A DNA stretch of 64,000 nt from Jannaschia sp. Os4 (lineage in GTDB: Bacteria; Pseudomonadota; Alphaproteobacteria; Rhodobacterales; Rhodobacteraceae). Made by a program: the position numbers and the translations under genes. The notes below the pieces were generated by a model, which had not been told where the DNA came from, did no database searches, and saw only the letters and a list, made by a program, of their open reading frames with translations. The stretch is from the NCBI RefSeq assembly GCF_016820245.1, contig NZ_JAFCAR010000004.1:1-64000 (forward strand), given 5' to 3'. Each line of letters starts with the position of its first letter. Position 1 is the stretch's first letter. Positions 6,698 to 16,202 of the stretch are shown here, piece after piece.

Positions 6698-7947
6698 TCC
6701 GCCGCCGCAGCCGCCCCCGGCCCGACCCGCCGCGCCACCCGCGCGACCGTCAGCCCCTGCACGATGATCGAGAACAGGACCACGACGTAGCACGCCGTCA
6801 GCATCAGCGGCTTCCACTCCGTCTCCGGCAGCGACAGCACCAGCGCGACGCTGATCCCGCCCTTCAGCCCGCCCCACGTCATGATCCGCGTCACGCCCTC
6901 CTCCAGCGTGTCCGAGAACGGGCGCAGCAGCGCCACCGGCACCGCCACGGCGGCGAACCGCGCCACGAGGTGCAGCCCGATCGCCGCGACCCCGGCGAGG
7001 AGGTAGGCGCCGTCGAAGGCGATCGCGAAGACCTCGATCCCGATCAGCAGGAACAGCACCGCGTTGAGGATCTCGTCGATCAGCGTCCAGAACGTGTCGA
7101 CGTGCCGCTTCGTCTCGACCGACATGCCGTCCCGCGTGCCCACGTCCCCGATCAGCAGGCCCGCGATCACCGCCATGATCGGCGCCGAGACGTGCAGCCA
7201 GAGCGACAGCTGGTAGCCCCCGAACGCCAAGGCCAGCGTGATCAGCACCTCCAAGGGCGGATCGTCGATCCGCCGCATCACCCGGAACGCCAGCCACCCC
7301 AGCACCGCGCCCAAGAGCGCGCCCCCGAACGCCTCCTGCACGAACAGGACCGCCGCCCCCGACAGCCCGCTCGCGTGCCCGTCCGCCGGGAAGGCCAGCC
7401 CCACCAGCACGAGGAACACCACGTAGGCCACGCCGTCGTTGAACAGCGACTCGCCCGCGATCTTCGTTTCCAGCGACTTGGGCAGGTTCGCCGCCCGCAG
7501 CACGCCCAGCACCGCCACCGGGTCCGTGGGCGAGATCAGCGCCCCGAACACCAGCGCGATCATCAGGGGCATCCCCGTGATCCACGAGAAGCCGACCCCG
7601 GCGATCACCGTCGACAGGCCCACCCCCAAGGACGCCATCAGCAGCACGAGCACCCATTCCCGCCGCAGGTCGTCGACCTTCACGTGCAGCGCGCCCGCGA
7701 ACAGCAGCAGCCCCAGCATCCCCTCCAGCAGCGCGTCCGAGAACTCGATGTCCAGCACCACGGCCCGGATCGGCGCCTTGATCTCCCACGCGGGGAACAG
7801 CGCATCGAGGCCCAGCAGCACGAGCGAGGCCGCGAGCGACACGATCAGGATGCCGATCGCGGGCGGGGCCTTCAGGAACAGGTAGTTGACCGCGCCGAAG
7901 CCGGCGGCCGCCACCAGCAGCAGCGAGGTGAGCGTCAGGAGGTCCAT
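6694..7947 (-). CDS. Na+/H+ antiporter, CPA1 family
   Basis: This is a 417-residue inner-membrane protein with about twelve hydrophobic segments along its length. It carries the CPA1 signatures SPTDPVAVLG near residues 138-147 and ESLFNDGVAYV near residues 165-175. These hold the acidic residues that carry the transported ions. It probably exchanges external protons for cytoplasmic sodium (or potassium), for pH and salt homeostasis. There is no long cytoplasmic C-terminal domain. The ATG at 7947 lies one base after the stop of the cupin gene, so it is probably the last gene of the run GNAT-EamA-cupin-antiporter. Confidence 0.88.
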   Translation of the reverse strand: MDLLTLTSLLLVAAAGFGAVNYLFLKAPPAIGILIVSLAASLVLLGLDALFPAWEIKAPIRAVVLDIEFSDALLEGMLGLLLFAGALHVKVDDLRREWVLVLLMASLGVGLSTVIAGVGFSWITGMPLMIALVFGALISPTDPVAVLGVLRAANLPKSLETKIAGESLFNDGVAYVVFLVLVGLAFPADGHASGLSGAAVLFVQEAFGGALLGAVLGWLAFRVMRRIDDPPLEVLITLALAFGGYQLSLWLHVSAPIMAVIAGLLIGDVGTRDGMSVETKRHVDTFWTLIDEILNAVLFLLIGIEVFAIAFDGAYLLAGVAAIGLHLVARFAAVAVPVALLRPFSDTLEEGVTRIMTWGGLKGGISVALVLSLPETEWKPLMLTACYVVVLFSIIVQGLTVARVARRVGPGAAAAAD

Positions 7948-7948
7948 G

Positions 7949-8359
7949 TCAGCCTTTCGGTATGTCGAAGCCCGGCGGGGCCAGCTCGAACCCCTCGAAC
8001 ACGAAGCCCGGCGCCACCGCGCAGGACACCAGCGACCAGTCGCCCGTCGTGCGCGCCGCCTGCCACTGCCCGGCGGGCACGATCCCTTGGAACGACAGGC
8101 CCGTGCCCAAGGTCACGTCGCGGGCCGGCCCCGCCTCGGTCGCCGCGACCGACAGCACCAGCGGCGCACCCGCGTGCCACAGCCACAGCTCGTCGGCGTC
8201 CACTCGGTGCCAGTGCGAGGCCCCGCCGTCGCGCAGCAGGAAGTGGATCAGCGTCGCCGCGCCCCGCCCCTCGCCGCCGGACCGGAACGTCTGCCGGTAG
8301 AACCCGCCCTCGGGATGCGCCTCGAGCCCGAGCGCCGCGATCACCTCGTCGGCCGTCAT
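7949..8359 (-). CDS. Cupin-fold protein, DUF985 family
   Basis: This 136-residue protein has the DUF985 pattern HPEGGFYRQTFRS at residues 15-27, FLLRDGGASHWHRVDADELW with clustered histidines, and GQWQAARTTGDWSLVSCAVAPGF toward the C-terminus. Cupins of this group bind a metal in a small beta-barrel; some relatives are sugar epimerase-like, but no reaction is established. The start at 8359 overlaps the stop of the upstream EamA gene by four bases, which supports it. It lies in a four-gene minus-strand chain with a transporter on either side. I cannot infer a substrate. Confidence 0.82.
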   Translation of the reverse strand: MTADEVIAALGLEAHPEGGFYRQTFRSGGEGRGAATLIHFLLRDGGASHWHRVDADELWLWHAGAPLVLSVAATEAGPARDVTLGTGLSFQGIVPAGQWQAARTTGDWSLVSCAVAPGFVFEGFELAPPGFDIPKG

Positions 8360-9264
8360 GCCGGCACCTGCGCCGCGCGCCGCTCGCGCGCGATCACGTA
8401 GAGGCCCACCGCGATCGTCACCACGATCCCCACGGCGGCCAGCCCGTTGGGCAGCTCGCCGAAGACCGCCCAGCCCACCAAGGTCGCCATCGGGATCTCC
8501 AGATACTGCATCGGCGCGAGCGTCGACGACGGCGCGTAGCGCAGGGACGCGGTCATCAGCAGGTGGGCCAGCGTCCCCACCAGCCCCGCGAGCAGGAGGA
8601 TCGGCCACCACCCGCCGGGGAACGGGGCGGGGGGCGCCTCCGGCACCCCGAACGCGGCCAGCCACGCCGCCAGCCCCGCCGCCCCCATCGCCCCCGACGC
8701 GCCCTGCATGGCGACCGCGCCCACCTCGCGCGACAGGCGCCGCGTGATCATCATGAAGGCTGCGAAGATCACCGCCGTCGCCAAGGGCAGCAGCACGATC
8801 CACCCCACCTCCGCGAAGGCCGGCTGGATCACCATCAGCGTGCCGCCGAACCCCGCCACGCAGGCCGCCAAGCGGTGCGGCCCCACGTGCTCCCCGGCGA
8901 ACAGGTGCCCGAACAGCAGCAGGATCAGCGGCATGACGAAGACGATGGCCATCGTGTCGGCCAGCGGCATGAACCGCAGGGCGGTGACGATGGTCCAGAG
9001 CCCCGCGACCTGCAGGGCCGTCCGCGCCGCCGTCAGCCACCACCCCGTCGCCGAGAACCGGAACGACTGGCCCATGGCCCACGCCGCCGGCACGAGCACG
9101 CCGCCCTGCACGAGGAAGCGGACCGCGATGATCGCCACCACGGCCAGCCCCGCCTCGGCCATCAGCTTCGACAGCGCGTCCGAGAACGGGATCGCGAGGC
9201 AGAACAGCACGATCAGCGACAGGCCCAGCACCGGACGGTCGGGCTGGGCGTCCGGCGCGGTCAC
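8356..9264 (-). CDS. DMT-superfamily transporter, EamA domains
   Basis: This 302-residue membrane protein consists of two EamA repeats of about five helices each, beginning GLSLIVLFCLAIPFSDALSK and then TLMVIQPAF. The second repeat contains MQYLEIPMATLVGWAVFGE, typical of drug/metabolite exporters such as RhaT and the S-adenosylmethionine or amino-acid exporters. The substrate is not deducible. Its 5' end overlaps the stop of the acetyltransferase gene (9261-9264), and its 3' end overlaps the cupin start. Translation of the chain is therefore probably coupled. A second EamA gene occurs 2 kb away at 11219-12160, but the two are not recent duplicates. Confidence 0.85.
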   Translation of the reverse strand: MTAPDAQPDRPVLGLSLIVLFCLAIPFSDALSKLMAEAGLAVVAIIAVRFLVQGGVLVPAAWAMGQSFRFSATGWWLTAARTALQVAGLWTIVTALRFMPLADTMAIVFVMPLILLLFGHLFAGEHVGPHRLAACVAGFGGTLMVIQPAFAEVGWIVLLPLATAVIFAAFMMITRRLSREVGAVAMQGASGAMGAAGLAAWLAAFGVPEAPPAPFPGGWWPILLLAGLVGTLAHLLMTASLRYAPSSTLAPMQYLEIPMATLVGWAVFGELPNGLAAVGIVVTIAVGLYVIARERRAAQVPA

Positions 9265-9839
9265 AGGCGCGGCACCTGCGGCGCCGCGTCCTCGGGCAGC
9301 ACCGTGCCGCGCGGATCGCGCATGATCTCAACCTCCCGCTTGGTCGCGACGAATCCCATGCGCCGATAGAATTGCAGAGCGTTCGGCCCATCAAGCGTGC
9401 AGGTGTGGACGTGGAACCGGAGCGGCCCGTCCCGGAACGCCCGCCGGACCGCATGCGCCATCAGCACCTTGCCCAAGCCGCGCCCCGCGAGGTCGGGCGT
9501 CAGCCCGAAATAGGCCAGCTCGCACGCCCCCTCCGTCCGGAAGTCGAGATCGAGGATCCCCCGCCCTTCGCCGCAGCGCAGCATGAAGGTCTCGTACCGG
9601 GAATCATCAATGATGTCAGATATTTCCGAGGCGTCCCTGAACAACGCCGACGCCCAGAGCCACGGCCCGCCGACGGCCCGGAACAGGTCCAGGTACGCCT
9701 CCACCGAGGGGGCCCACGCGACCACCTCGGCCTCGCTCGCGGGCACCTCCGGCAGTGCGGCGGGCGCCGCCATCTCCAGATGGGTCACGACCGCGGCGAC
9801 ATGCCCGGACGGCACCGCGTGGTAGCCTTCCGTCAACAT
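9261..9839 (-). CDS. GNAT-family N-acetyltransferase
   Basis: This 192-residue protein has a C-terminal acetyl-CoA-binding GNAT core. LAYFGLTPDLAGRGLGKVLM (about residues 121-140) includes the R/Q-x-x-G-x-G/A loop, and ALQFYRRMGFV follows near residue 165. The N-terminal 90 residues are specific to this subfamily. The acceptor is unknown. ATG 9839 is chosen because the sequence before it overlaps the enolase terminator and reads Gly/Pro-rich. It heads the minus-strand chain EamA-cupin-antiporter by four-base overlaps. The segment around 9600-9640 is noticeably less G+C-rich than its surroundings. Confidence 0.82.
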   Translation of the reverse strand: MLTEGYHAVPSGHVAAVVTHLEMAAPAALPEVPASEAEVVAWAPSVEAYLDLFRAVGGPWLWASALFRDASEISDIIDDSRYETFMLRCGEGRGILDLDFRTEGACELAYFGLTPDLAGRGLGKVLMAHAVRRAFRDGPLRFHVHTCTLDGPNALQFYRRMGFVATKREVEIMRDPRGTVLPEDAAPQVPRL

Positions 9840-9858
9840 CCGCGCCCCCTTCGATGGT

Positions 9859-9896
9859 CCGGAAATACTCCGGGGGTCCGGGGGCGGCGCCCCCGG
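9859..9896 (-). terminator. Enolase terminator
   Basis: On the minus strand just after the eno stop, CCGGGGGC and GCCCCCGG (9878-9896) form an eight-pair stem with a three-base loop. A second small dyad, CCGG-N7-CCGG with a TATTT run (9859-9873), follows. Such tandem hairpins are typical gene-end signals in Rhodobacteraceae. Confidence 0.65.
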
Positions 9897-9900
9897 CCGC

Positions 9901-11202
<1,302 letters not shown>

Positions 11203-11218
11203 CTACCGCGCGGGTGCC

Positions 11219-12160
11219 TCAGGGTGAAGCGCGAAGGCGAGCTTCCCGGATCAGGGTGTAGAGCCCCGCGGCGATGACGATCCCCACGCCGGCCAGCGTC
11301 CAGCGGTCGGGCCGCTCGCCGAACATGAGGGCCGCGAGCACGAGCGCGAAGAGCATCCGGCTGTAGCGGAACGAGGAGATGACGGCGATGTCGCCCTCCC
11401 GCGTGGCCGCCACGATGGTGACGTAGCCCAAGAGCCCGATGGCGAGGCAGGCGGCGAGGGTGGCCGCCTCTCCCCCGCTCGGGCGGACGGGCGCGACCCC
11501 GAGGGCGAGGTGCAGCGCCACGCCCGCAGGGACGAACGCGGCGAAGGCCAGCATCGAGAGATGCGCGCCCGACAGGTCCGGCGGGAGCCCCTTCGTGGCG
11601 AGGTCGCGGACGGAGAGCATCAGCATCCCCCCCACCGCGAGGAGGACGTAGGGGTCGAAGCTGTCGCCGCCCGGCCGGAGGATCAGCAGCACGCCCGCGA
11701 AGCCCACGAGGATCGCCGCCCAGCGGCGCGGCCCGACCCGCATCCCGAGGAACAGCGCGGCGCCCATGGCGACGACGAGCGGCGTGGCTTGGATCACCGC
11801 CGAGACCGTCGCCAGAGGGGCGAGGAGCAGGGCGGGCACGAACATCGCGCCGCCGATCCCGTCCGCCACCGTGCGCAGCACGACGCGGCGGTGCGCGAGG
11901 CCCGGCAGCCAGAGCGGTCGGCCGGTCGCCCGGAGCCATGCGGCGAGCACCAGCGCGCCTCCGCCGCCCAGCACCCAGAGGATCTGCGCTGCCGGGATCG
12001 CGCCCTGCAGCGTCTTGATGAGCGCGTCCTCCAGCGCGAAGCAGGCCATCGCGCCCACCATCAGCGCGCAGCCGCGCAGCGTCGTGCGGCGGTCCGCGTC
12101 GCCCTCGGGGAGGGGGGTCGGCGCGGTGCCCGGCAGGGGCGCGCCGGGGCGCGCGGTCAT
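11219..12160 (-). CDS. DMT-superfamily transporter, EamA domains
   Basis: This is a 313-residue, ten-helix membrane protein of the EamA group. The first repeat starts GCALMVGAMACFALEDALIKTLQG, and the second ends FGERPDRWTLAGVGIVIAAGLYTLIRE. The ATG at 12160 precedes a short Pro-rich cytoplasmic leader (residues 1-30). The gene lies seven bases downstream of the PilZ gene on the same strand, so they may share a message. Substrate unknown; the family includes exporters of amino acids, purines and S-adenosylmethionine. Confidence 0.85.
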   Translation of the reverse strand: MTARPGAPLPGTAPTPLPEGDADRRTTLRGCALMVGAMACFALEDALIKTLQGAIPAAQILWVLGGGGALVLAAWLRATGRPLWLPGLAHRRVVLRTVADGIGGAMFVPALLLAPLATVSAVIQATPLVVAMGAALFLGMRVGPRRWAAILVGFAGVLLILRPGGDSFDPYVLLAVGGMLMLSVRDLATKGLPPDLSGAHLSMLAFAAFVPAGVALHLALGVAPVRPSGGEAATLAACLAIGLLGYVTIVAATREGDIAVISSFRYSRMLFALVLAALMFGERPDRWTLAGVGIVIAAGLYTLIREARLRASP

Positions 12161-12167
12161 GCGCCCC

Positions 12168-12494
12168 TCAGGGCGGGAGCCAGCGGGACGCGCGCCGCGC
12201 CGCCCCGCGGGGCGGCGGGCGCCCGAGGATGTCGGCGAGGGCCGCCGGCCCGAGCGTCGCGTCGAACCGCACCCCGGCGAACCCGTCCGCCGTCCACCGG
12301 ACCGTGCCGCGCAGGTGGAGGCGCCCGACGGACAGCTCGATCCATTCGCCGGCACGGACCCCGTCCACAATCAGCTTCGCCCCGCCCTCGGAGACGTCCA
12401 TGAGGTGGGCGTCGCCCTCCGCCCCCTCGACGCGGACCGAGACGGGGCGGCAGGCCGGATACCGGCGGGCGCGGTGGACGAGCGGGCGCGACAT
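12168..12494 (-). CDS. PilZ-domain protein (cyclic-di-GMP effector candidate)
   Basis: This 108-residue single-domain protein has the two PilZ ligand motifs. RRYPACR at about residues 10-16 corresponds to RxxxR, and DVSEGGAKL at about residues 33-41 corresponds to D/NxSxxG. Both are intact, so binding of cyclic-di-GMP is plausible. The rest is a short beta-barrel (IELSVGRLHLRGTVRW) and an Arg/Pro-rich tail. There is no membrane segment or attached enzyme domain, so it would act by binding a partner. It sits between Fur and an EamA transporter; neither suggests a target. Confidence 0.8.
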   Translation of the reverse strand: MSRPLVHRARRYPACRPVSVRVEGAEGDAHLMDVSEGGAKLIVDGVRAGEWIELSVGRLHLRGTVRWTADGFAGVRFDATLGPAALADILGRPPPRGAARRASRWLPP

Positions 12495-12560
12495 GTCCCG
12501 GACGTCGCACGGGGAGGCTTACCGGACGGTTGCGGATCACTCGAACACGAGGCGCTTTCC

Positions 12561-12980
12561 TCACCCCCGCCCCGATCCGCGCCGGACGCCGAAGAGCTCC
12601 AGCCGGTGCGCCCGGAGGTCGTAGCCCAGCCGCGCGGCGATCCGTTCCTGCAGGGCCTCGATCTCGGGGTCGACGAACTCGATCACCTCGCCGGTCTGGA
12701 GGTCGATGAGGTGGTCGTGGTGGTCGCGCTCCGCGTCCTCGTAGCGGGCGCGCCCGTCGCCGAACTCCCGCCGCTCCAGAAGCCCGGCTTCCTCGAACAG
12801 CTTCACGGCACGGTAGACCGTGGCGATCGAGATGCCGGGGTCGAGCGCGGCGGCGCGAGCGTGGATCGCCTCGACGTCCGGGTGGTCCGACGCCTCCTCC
12901 AGCACGGTCGCGACGGTCCGGCGCTGGCCGGTCATGCGCAGGCCGGCGGCCTCGGCGCGGGACAGGAGGGTCGAGTCCAT
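12561..12980 (-). CDS. Fur-family metalloregulator, Mur-like
   Basis: This 139-residue repressor-type regulator has an N-terminal winged helix (LRMTGQRRTVATVLEEA, then SIATVYRAVKLFEEAGLLERREF) and a C-terminal dimerisation/metal domain with DHHDHLIDLQTGEVIEF (residues 87-103). In classic Fur the segment after HHDHLI carries a CxxC zinc site; here those positions are Asp and Thr, and the protein has no cysteine at all. That pattern is known from alphaproteobacterial Fur proteins that mainly answer manganese (Mur). It probably represses manganese or iron uptake genes elsewhere. A CCCGCGC-CTA-GCGCGGG stem ends two bases before its ATG. Confidence 0.88.
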   Translation of the reverse strand: MDSTLLSRAEAAGLRMTGQRRTVATVLEEASDHPDVEAIHARAAALDPGISIATVYRAVKLFEEAGLLERREFGDGRARYEDAERDHHDHLIDLQTGEVIEFVDPEIEALQERIAARLGYDLRAHRLELFGVRRGSGRG

Positions 12981-12982
12981 GG

Positions 12983-12999
12983 CCCGCGCCTAGCGCGGG
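12983..12999 (-). promoter_or_regulatory. Start-proximal stem-loop before fur/mur
   Basis: CCCGCGC and GCGCGGG form a perfect seven-pair stem with a three-base loop. It ends two bases before the ATG at 12980 and covers the position where a ribosome-binding site is expected. No GGAG-type site is visible. The stem could also serve as the selO gene-end signal on no known evidence, since that gene starts far upstream; I regard a role in fur expression as inference. Confidence 0.4.
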
Positions 13000-13015
13000 G
13001 GGCACGGGGGGGCAA

Positions 13016-14392
13016 TCACGTGCCGCAGAAGGTGCGGGTGACGCGCTCGGCCTCCGGCGCCGGCGCGCGGTAGGGCGCGTTGGCCCCGGTCTCCTCCCAC
13101 GGCGCGGCGAGGACGGCGTGGAGCGCGTGGAACGGTTCGAGGTCGCCGCGTTCGGCGGCCGTGATGGCCCGCTGCACTTGGTGGTTGCGCGGGATCACGG
13201 CGGGATTGGCCCGGCGCATGGCGGCGCGGTCGGGACCCCGCGCGCGCCAGCGGGCCGTCCAGTCGGCGAGGCGCGGCGACGGGTCGGGGACGTCGTCATG
13301 GACGAGCGCGCGGAACGTCGAGGTGAAGTCGCGCCCGTCCTCGGCCATGACGTCGAGCAGTTCGTGCCCGAGGTCGCGGTCGTCCACGCCGATCTTCGCC
13401 CCGAGGACGGCGCGCCATTCGGCGTCGTAGAGGGCGGCGAACCCCTCGAGCGCCTCGGTCGCGGCGGCGACGGCCTGCTCCCGCTCGCCCATCAGCGGCA
13501 GCAGCGCGGTGGCCAGCTGCGCGAGGTTCCACAGCGCGATGTCGGGCTGGTTGGCCCACGCGTAGCGCCCGAACTGGTCGATGGAGGAGAACACCGTCTG
13601 GGGATGGTAGGCCTCGATGAAGGCGCAGGGGCCGTAATCGATGGTCTCGCCGCTGATCGTCATGTTGTCGGTGTTCATGACCCCGTGGACGAAGCCGAGG
13701 CCCATCCACGCGGCCACGGTACGGGCCTGCGCCGCCATCACGTGGCGGAGGAGGTCGAGCGGCGTGTCCGCCGCGGGGGCGTGGCGGGCGCGGGCGTGGT
13801 CGAAGAGGGCGCGCAGGCCGTCCACGTCGTCGCGGGCGGCGAGGATCTGGAAGGTGCCGACGCGGACGTGGCTGGCGGCGACGCGGGTGAGGACGGCGCC
13901 CGGAAGGGGGCCTTCCTGGCGCTGCACCGTCTCGCCGGTGGTGACGGCGGTCAGCGCGCGGGTGGTGGGGACGCCGAGGGCGTGCATCGCCTCGGAGACG
14001 AGGTACTCGCGGATGACGGGGCCGATCGCCGCCCGCCCGTCGCCCCCGCGCGAGTAGGGGGTGGGGCCGGAGCCCTTGAGCTGGATGTCGACGCGGGCGC
14101 CGTCGGGGGTGACGTGCTCGCCCAGCAGGAGGGCGCGCCCGTCGCCCAGCTGGCCGGACCAGCCGCCGAACTGGTGCCCGCCGTAGAGCTGGGCGAGGGG
14201 GGTCGCGCCCTCGGGGACGGCGTTGCCGGCGAAGACCTCCGGGGCGGCGCGCAGGGCCTCGGGGTCGAGGCCGAGGTCGCGGGCGAGCGCGTCGTTCAGC
14301 GCGATTAATCCGGGGGCCGCCACGGGCGTGGGCGCCATCCGGGTGTAGAGGCGCTCGGGCAGGGCGGCGTAGCTGGTGTCGAAGGCGAACAT
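13016..14392 (-). CDS. selO: SelO-family protein AMPylase (YdiU)
   Basis: SelO is a pseudokinase-fold enzyme that transfers AMP from ATP to protein hydroxyls and is linked to redox stress. The 458-residue protein has [18 protein letters not shown] (residues 69-86), [40 protein letters not shown] and [11 protein letters not shown]. The last two are the inverted-kinase metal and ATP motifs. The C-terminus reads RTFCGT, so a cysteine sits third from the end. That matches the site that is selenocysteine or cysteine in this family and can form a regulatory disulphide. Length is slightly short of E. coli YdiU. The start ATG is the first in frame. Confidence 0.92.
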   Translation of the reverse strand: MFAFDTSYAALPERLYTRMAPTPVAAPGLIALNDALARDLGLDPEALRAAPEVFAGNAVPEGATPLAQLYGGHQFGGWSGQLGDGRALLLGEHVTPDGARVDIQLKGSGPTPYSRGGDGRAAIGPVIREYLVSEAMHALGVPTTRALTAVTTGETVQRQEGPLPGAVLTRVAASHVRVGTFQILAARDDVDGLRALFDHARARHAPAADTPLDLLRHVMAAQARTVAAWMGLGFVHGVMNTDNMTISGETIDYGPCAFIEAYHPQTVFSSIDQFGRYAWANQPDIALWNLAQLATALLPLMGEREQAVAAATEALEGFAALYDAEWRAVLGAKIGVDDRDLGHELLDVMAEDGRDFTSTFRALVHDDVPDPSPRLADWTARWRARGPDRAAMRRANPAVIPRNHQVQRAITAAERGDLEPFHALHAVLAAPWEETGANAPYRAPAPEAERVTRTFCGT

Positions 14393-14435
14393 GGGTGTCA
14401 GGTAGGCGCGCGGGCGGCGGGGAGAAGCCCGCGTA

Positions 14436-15362
14436 TCACAGGCGGGCGAGGCGCTCGGTCAGCAGGGCGAAGACGCCGTCCGCATCGACGTCCCCGAGGA
14501 ACAGCGCGTTCGGCGCCCGGTCCGTCACGCGCCACCAGTCCGCGACCGTCATGCCGCGGGTGAGGTCGCTGCGGGTCTCGATCTCGACGTTGATCTCGCG
14601 CCCCGTGAACAGGTCCGGACGCAGCAGCCACGCGATCGTGCAGGGGTCGTGGAGCGGGCCGCCCTCGGAGCCGTACTTCTCGCGGTCGAAGCGGTCGAAG
14701 AAGCGCAGCCAGCCCGCCACGGCGGGGCCGACGCGTCCCGCCGCCTCGATGGCGTCGGTGCGGGCGGTCGTCGTCAGCACCTCGTGGGTCACGTCGAGCG
14801 GGACGACCGTGAGCGGGATGCCGGAGCGGAACACGATCTCGGCCGCCTCGGGGTCGACGTAGATGTTGAACTCGGCAGCCGGGGTGATGTTGCCCACCTC
14901 GAAATAGGCCCCGCCCATCAGGACGATGCGGGCGATCCTCGCGGCGACGTCGGGCGCGCGGTCGAGGAGCGTGCCGACGTTGGTCAGGGGGCCGAGGGGG
15001 CAGATCGTGACCGGCGCGGGCGCGGCGCGCAGGGTCTCGATCATCCAGTCGACGGCGTGGCCCTCGGCGGGCGCGGTCGTCGGCGCGGGCAGGTCGTAGC
15101 CGTCGAGGCCGGTCTCGCCGTGGACGTGCTCGGCGGTGCGCAGGGGACGGGCCATCGGCCGGTCGCAGCCCGCGCGGACGGGGCAGGGGACGCCCGCCAG
15201 CTCCACCGTCGTGAGGGCGTTGCGGGTGGTGGTGGCGAGCGGCACGTTGCCGGCGACCGTGGTGATCCCGAGCACGTCGAGTTCCGGCGAGGCGAGGGCC
15301 AGGAGGATGGCGACGGCGTCGTCCTGGCCGGGATCGGTGTCGATGATGATGGGGGTGGTCAT
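14436..15362 (-). CDS. Nucleoside hydrolase, inosine-uridine preferring type
   Basis: This 308-residue enzyme hydrolyses the N-glycosidic bond of ribonucleosides, releasing base and ribose. The N-terminal calcium site is [16 protein letters not shown] (residues 5-20), carrying the DTDPGxDD signature. [10 protein letters not shown] and [15 protein letters not shown] supply other conserved ligands and the active-site histidine region. Substrate preference (purine or pyrimidine) cannot be read. The start at 15362 overlaps the mazG stop by ATGA, so the two are co-translated. Both act on nucleosides or nucleotides, which fits pool clean-up or salvage. Confidence 0.9.
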   Translation of the reverse strand: MTTPIIIDTDPGQDDAVAILLALASPELDVLGITTVAGNVPLATTTRNALTTVELAGVPCPVRAGCDRPMARPLRTAEHVHGETGLDGYDLPAPTTAPAEGHAVDWMIETLRAAPAPVTICPLGPLTNVGTLLDRAPDVAARIARIVLMGGAYFEVGNITPAAEFNIYVDPEAAEIVFRSGIPLTVVPLDVTHEVLTTTARTDAIEAAGRVGPAVAGWLRFFDRFDREKYGSEGGPLHDPCTIAWLLRPDLFTGREINVEIETRSDLTRGMTVADWWRVTDRAPNALFLGDVDADGVFALLTERLARL

Positions 15363-16153
15363 CGCGTGGCCTCCGCCGCCTTGGCGCGCGACCACGCCGT
15401 CTCCTTCGCGTCCATGCCGAGGTCGGGGAGCGCGGTCCCGTCCGCCCGAAGGTCGGCCTCCATCGCGTTGAACCGGCGCTCGAACTTCGCGTTCGCGTCG
15501 CGCAGGGCCGTCTCCGCGTCCACGCCGAGGTGGCGGGCAAGCTGGGCCACGGTGAAGAGCAGATCGCCCACCTCCTCCGCGCGCGCGTCCGGCGAGGCCT
15601 CGGCCACCTCGCGCGCCTCCTCGGCGACCTTGGCGAGGACCCCCTCGGCGTCGTCCCAGTCGAAGCCCACCCGCGCCGCGCGCTTGCCCAGCTTCTCGGC
15701 CCGCATCAGCGCGGGGAGGCCCCGCGCCACGCCGTCCAGCGCGCCGCCCTCGCCGCGGCCCGCGCGCTCGGCGGCCTTGACCCGCTCCCAGTCGGACACT
15801 TGGTCGTCGGCGGACTTCTCGCGGCTCTCGTCGCCCCAGATGTGCGGGTGGCGCGCGATCATCTTGAGCGCCACGCCCTCGGCCACGCGGTCGAAGTCGA
15901 ACAGGCCCCGCTCCTCGGCCATGCGCGCGTGATAGACCGTCTGGAGCAGCAGGTCGCCCAGCTCGCCCTCCAGTTCGTCCCACGCCCCGCGCCGGATCGC
16001 GTCGTCGACCTCGTAGGCCTCCTCGATCGTGTAGGGGGCGATCGTCTCGAAGGTCTGCTCGATGTCCCACGGACAGCCGCGCGCGGGGTCGCGGAGGCGG
16101 GCCATTACCGCGAGTAGGCGGTCGATGCCGGTGGTGGTGAGCGCGTCGTCCAT
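15359..16153 (-). CDS. mazG: Nucleoside triphosphate pyrophosphohydrolase
   Basis: MazG converts NTPs and dNTPs to monophosphates and pyrophosphate. The 264-residue protein has two MazG folds. The first has LRDPARGCPWDIEQTFETIAPYTIEEAYEVDDAI and GELGDLLLQTVYHA (about residues 21-78), holding the EExxE and ExxD metal ligands. The second repeats EEAREV and EEVGDLLFTVAQLAR (about 165-195). WGDE lies between them. This is the long, E. coli-type form. It is the upstream partner of the nucleoside hydrolase and is divergent from the M20 hydrolase, with 49 bases between. Confidence 0.93.
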   Translation of the reverse strand: MDDALTTTGIDRLLAVMARLRDPARGCPWDIEQTFETIAPYTIEEAYEVDDAIRRGAWDELEGELGDLLLQTVYHARMAEERGLFDFDRVAEGVALKMIARHPHIWGDESREKSADDQVSDWERVKAAERAGRGEGGALDGVARGLPALMRAEKLGKRAARVGFDWDDAEGVLAKVAEEAREVAEASPDARAEEVGDLLFTVAQLARHLGVDAETALRDANAKFERRFNAMEADLRADGTALPDLGMDAKETAWSRAKAAEATR

Positions 16154-16202
16154 TGCGGGGCCTCCCTTGCGGGTCCACTATCAGCGCGAAGGAGGCCCGC
16201 CC

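Noticed and set aside
6970-9369. A 799-codon plus-strand frame opposite the antiporter, cupin and EamA genes
   Set aside because: Low-complexity Arg/Gln/His-rich translation; the opposite strand encodes clear families.
9600-9640. AT-richer patch with ATCATCAATGATGT dyad inside the acetyltransferase gene as a regulatory site
   Set aside because: It is within coding sequence (Ser-Asp-Ile-Ile-Asp-Asp region) and does not match a known operator; codon content explains it.
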